A stretch of DNA of 7,540 nt. Origin: Endomicrobiia bacterium (GTDB lineage Bacteria; Elusimicrobiota; Endomicrobiia; Endomicrobiales; Endomicrobiaceae). The notes beneath the pieces are model-generated. The model made no database searches, had not been told where the DNA came from, and saw nothing but the letters and a program-made list of their open reading frames with translations. Below are positions 6,578-7,540 of this stretch, one piece after another; positions within the stretch are counted from its first letter, which is position 1, and each line of letters begins with the position of its first letter. The position numbers were made by a program, and so were the translations under genes. The stretch covers positions 1-7,540 of the forward strand of contig BNVV01000064.1 of the NCBI GenBank assembly GCA_025998355.1, in the 5' to 3' direction.

Positions 6578-6662
6578 TGCCGAGGGCGGGACTTGAACCC
6601 GCACGCTGCCTAAGCAACTTGAGATTTTGAGTCTCACGTGTCTGCCATTCCACCACCTCGGC
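6578..6662 (-). tRNA. tRNA-Leu (anticodon CAA)
   Basis: Read on the - strand the gene starts GCCGAGG and folds completely. The 7-bp acceptor stem pairs with CCTCGGC without mismatch. The D-stem is GTG/CAC. The anticodon stem TGAGA/TCTCA carries the loop CTCAAAA, giving anticodon CAA (complement of 6627-6629), which reads UUG. A long variable arm with a 5-bp stem (GTTGC/GCAGC, one G-T pair) marks it as class II leucine. The T-arm is GCGGG-TTCAAGT-CCCGC. The discriminator is A and CCA is not encoded, so it must be added after transcription. Confidence 0.96.
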
Positions 6663-6757
6663 CTTAAAGAACTTTGCAAATGGAAAATAATCTCCTTACA
6701 ATGAAGTCTTCTAGATGATAGCCGCGCCAAAAGATGAATTTAAGGCACTAATGCAAC

Positions 6758-6787
6758 AGTAGAATCAAAAACCTCGTTAGGTGTCAA
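6758..6787 (-). promoter_or_regulatory. Candidate promoter for tRNA-Leu
   Basis: On the - strand a perfect TTGACA (complement of 6782-6787) is followed after 18 nt by TCTACT (complement of 6758-6763), which matches TATAAT at four positions. It would give a leader of roughly 90 nt before the mature tRNA. I see no better match closer to the gene. Confidence 0.35.
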
Positions 6788-6870
6788 GATAGTTTAGACA
6801 TTTTCTTAGTCTGTTGCTTTGAGTTAGTCTTCTAATAGCCGTAACGCCAGTGATTATTAGCAAAACTATG

Positions 6871-6886
6871 AAAACACTAGTGTTTT
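6871..6886. repeat. Perfect 16-bp palindrome
   Basis: AAAACACTAGTGTTTT is its own reverse complement. With no spacer it would form only a weak hairpin, so a site for a dimeric DNA-binding protein is the simpler reading. It lies in the non-coding spacer, over 80 nt upstream of the candidate tRNA-Leu promoter. Confidence 0.6.
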
Positions 6887-7008
6887 AGATGCTACTCCTG
6901 TTATATGCCAAACAACAACCCTCATTTTGACACATTTTGCAATTTCATATTGATAAATAAGGATTTTTTTGAATTTGTCCACAAAAAGATACTACTACAA
7001 AGATGATA

Positions 7009-7084
7009 CGGGGACGACGGGATTTGAACCCGCGGTCTCTGCCTTGACAGGGCAGTGTGTTAAACCAGGCTACACCACATCCCC
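7009..7084 (-). tRNA. tRNA-Asp (anticodon GTC)
   Basis: On the - strand it starts GGGGATG, pairing with CGTCCCC (one T-G pair). The D-stem is GTGT/ACAC with conserved A14, GG18-19 and A21. The anticodon stem CTGCC/GGCAG carries loop CTGTCAA, giving anticodon GTC, which reads GAC and GAU. The T-arm loop is TTCAAAT. The discriminator is G, the usual aspartate identity base. CCA is not encoded. A strong promoter lies just upstream. Confidence 0.96.
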
Positions 7085-7373
7085 AAAACTCGTCTGGGTA
7101 TTCTAACAGAAAGACGAAAAAAAGTCAATTTCTTGTAAAACCTTATAACATATTGGACTTTTGTCAAGCAAAGACAAACAGACTAAGACAACAATGGGAT
7201 TCCAATAAAATGATACGGCATGTTTTATATATGGTTTCTCTAAAAACCCACTTTGATAGGTTTTCGTACTTACCGTAATAACCATTATTTTAGGCATTTT
7301 GTCGTAAAGACAATGCTAGTATTTATATGCTACAATAACCAGGCAACAAAATAACATTTTTGCATTTTTGTAT
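7085..7373. other. Non-coding tract between tRNA-Asp and the insertion sequence end
   Basis: About 290 nt, AT-rich, with short open frames on both strands that have neither family resemblance nor ribosome binding sites. It holds the tRNA-Asp promoter near its left end, a weak inverted repeat AAAACC/GGTTTT (7243-7248 with 7259-7264), and a bulged hairpin at 7294-7316 (GCATTTTGTC with GACAATGC). Neither is followed by a T-run. Confidence 0.5.
7100..7128 (-). promoter_or_regulatory. Sigma70-type promoter of tRNA-Asp
   Basis: On the - strand TTGACT (complement of 7123-7128) and TAGAAT (complement of 7100-7105) are each one base from consensus and separated by exactly 17 nt. The predicted transcription start is near 7093, about 9 nt before the mature tRNA 5' end at 7084. 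This is the best promoter in the window. Confidence 0.75.
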
Positions 7374-7540
7374 TAGACCTCTTGCATAACTAATATATAA
7401 AAGTACAATAGAGGTACTATGAAACAGAAAAAGAAAGCGGGCGGGTCAGATGGAATGGGTTTAGTATTAATGGGAGTAAAGAAAGGGACGTTTGACAAAA
7501 CAGTAAGGATAGCAAGGAGCAAGAAAAGAAAAAGGGGGAG
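7374..7540 (+). mobile_element. Left end of an IS5-like insertion sequence (3' partial)
   Basis: TAGACCTCTTGCATAAC (7374-7390) resembles terminal inverted repeats I associate with IS5-family elements, from memory and not from a search. It lies about 45 nt before a transposase-like ORF, which is the normal layout. The element continues beyond the window, so the other end, the target duplication and intactness cannot be judged. The internal DNA is purine- and G-rich, unlike the housekeeping genes. Confidence 0.5.
7419..7540 (+). CDS. N-terminus of a probable IS5-family transposase (3' partial)
   Basis: ATG at 7419 has GAGG 4 nt upstream and the frame stays open to the window edge (40 full codons). 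The stretch LMGVKKGTFDKTVRIARSKK resembles the N-terminal 'LTGVKRETFDKMVEI…' region of IS5-type transposases, after which a Lys/Arg/Gly-rich segment (KKRKRG) is also usual. The first residues (MKQKKKAGGSDGMG) are less typical, so the copy may be divergent or decayed. TTGTAT (7368-7373) and TAATAT (7391-7396), 17 nt apart, could be its promoter. The catalytic DDE residues would lie outside the window, so the family call is tentative. Confidence 0.45.
   Translation, partial: MKQKKKAGGSDGMGLVLMGVKKGTFDKTVRIARSKKRKRG

Larger units (their letters stand above)
6663..7008. other. Non-coding spacer between two tRNA genes
   Basis: About 346 nt with no ORF I would support. It is AT-rich and does not resemble RNase P, SRP, tmRNA or 6S RNA. 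It holds a candidate promoter for tRNA-Leu (6758-6787, - strand), a perfect 16-bp palindrome (6871-6886), and the site TCTTAGTCTGT (6804-6814), whose reverse complement recurs at 7178-7188. Confidence 0.6.

Noticed and set aside
7009..7084. tRNA-Asp D-arm GTGT/ACAC as a sign of archaeal origin
   Set aside because: As I recall, similar D-arms occur in bacterial tRNA-Asp genes such as those of Thermus, and the rest of the tRNA is ordinary.
7162..7167. Second TTGACA on the - strand as an additional tRNA-Asp promoter
   Set aside because: The only TATA-like hexamer follows after 14 nt; nothing suitable lies at 16-18 nt.
7057..7297. Short overlapping frames on both strands across and beside tRNA-Asp
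   Set aside because: They overlap the tRNA or its promoter, have no ribosome binding site and no family resemblance.
1..7540. CRISPR array, toxin-antitoxin, restriction or other defence system
   Set aside because: No regularly spaced repeats and no such protein motifs were seen; the window is mainly housekeeping genes.

Overview
The window is a compact, AT-rich bacterial segment read almost entirely on the + strand. It carries a housekeeping cluster in the order tmk – holB – (odd ORF) – ricT – metG – tatD – TatD-linked radical SAM gene, followed by two tRNA genes on the - strand and the start of an insertion sequence. The genetic code is standard. The low G+C content, the gene order and the mix of intact genes with broken or composite stretches suggest an anaerobic gut bacterium with a somewhat degenerate genome. 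Elusimicrobiota of the Endomicrobium type would fit, but this is inference from general appearance and no marker here proves it.

Layout. 2-184 is the 3' end of a gene I do not recognise. 185-380 is intergenic and holds a weak promoter candidate, an interrupted inverted repeat and a short sequence resembling the insertion-sequence end at the other side of the window. 381-1986 encodes thymidylate kinase and the delta' subunit of the DNA polymerase III clamp loader, overlapping by 8 nt. 1987-2661 interrupts the cluster with a serine-rich, partly G-rich ORF whose composition differs from its neighbours. 2662-5006 encodes RicT (PSP1 domain, cysteine-rich) and methionyl-tRNA synthetase, overlapping by one base. 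5157-5921 is a TatD-family metal-dependent hydrolase, followed by a radical SAM protein of the TatD-associated family that starts at TTG. From 6578 onward come tRNA-Leu(CAA) and tRNA-Asp(GTC), both on the - strand, in a mostly non-coding tract. At about 7374 an IS5-like terminal repeat precedes a transposase-like ORF that runs off the window.

How the genes fit together. tmk (dTDP supply), holB (replication clamp loading), ricT (RNA-processing accessory), metG (translation) and tatD (nuclease or D-aminoacyl-tRNA deacylase-type hydrolase) occur in the same relative order in Bacillus-type genomes, so this is an old conserved neighbourhood rather than a dedicated pathway. The 1-nt and 8-nt overlaps suggest translational coupling in the first part. 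The tRNA-Asp gene has a good sigma70-type promoter.

No complete new system is evident. The best candidates for a second look are the composite serine-rich ORF inserted between holB and ricT, the TatD/radical SAM pair with its altered SAM-binding motif, and the scattered IS-end-like sequences.
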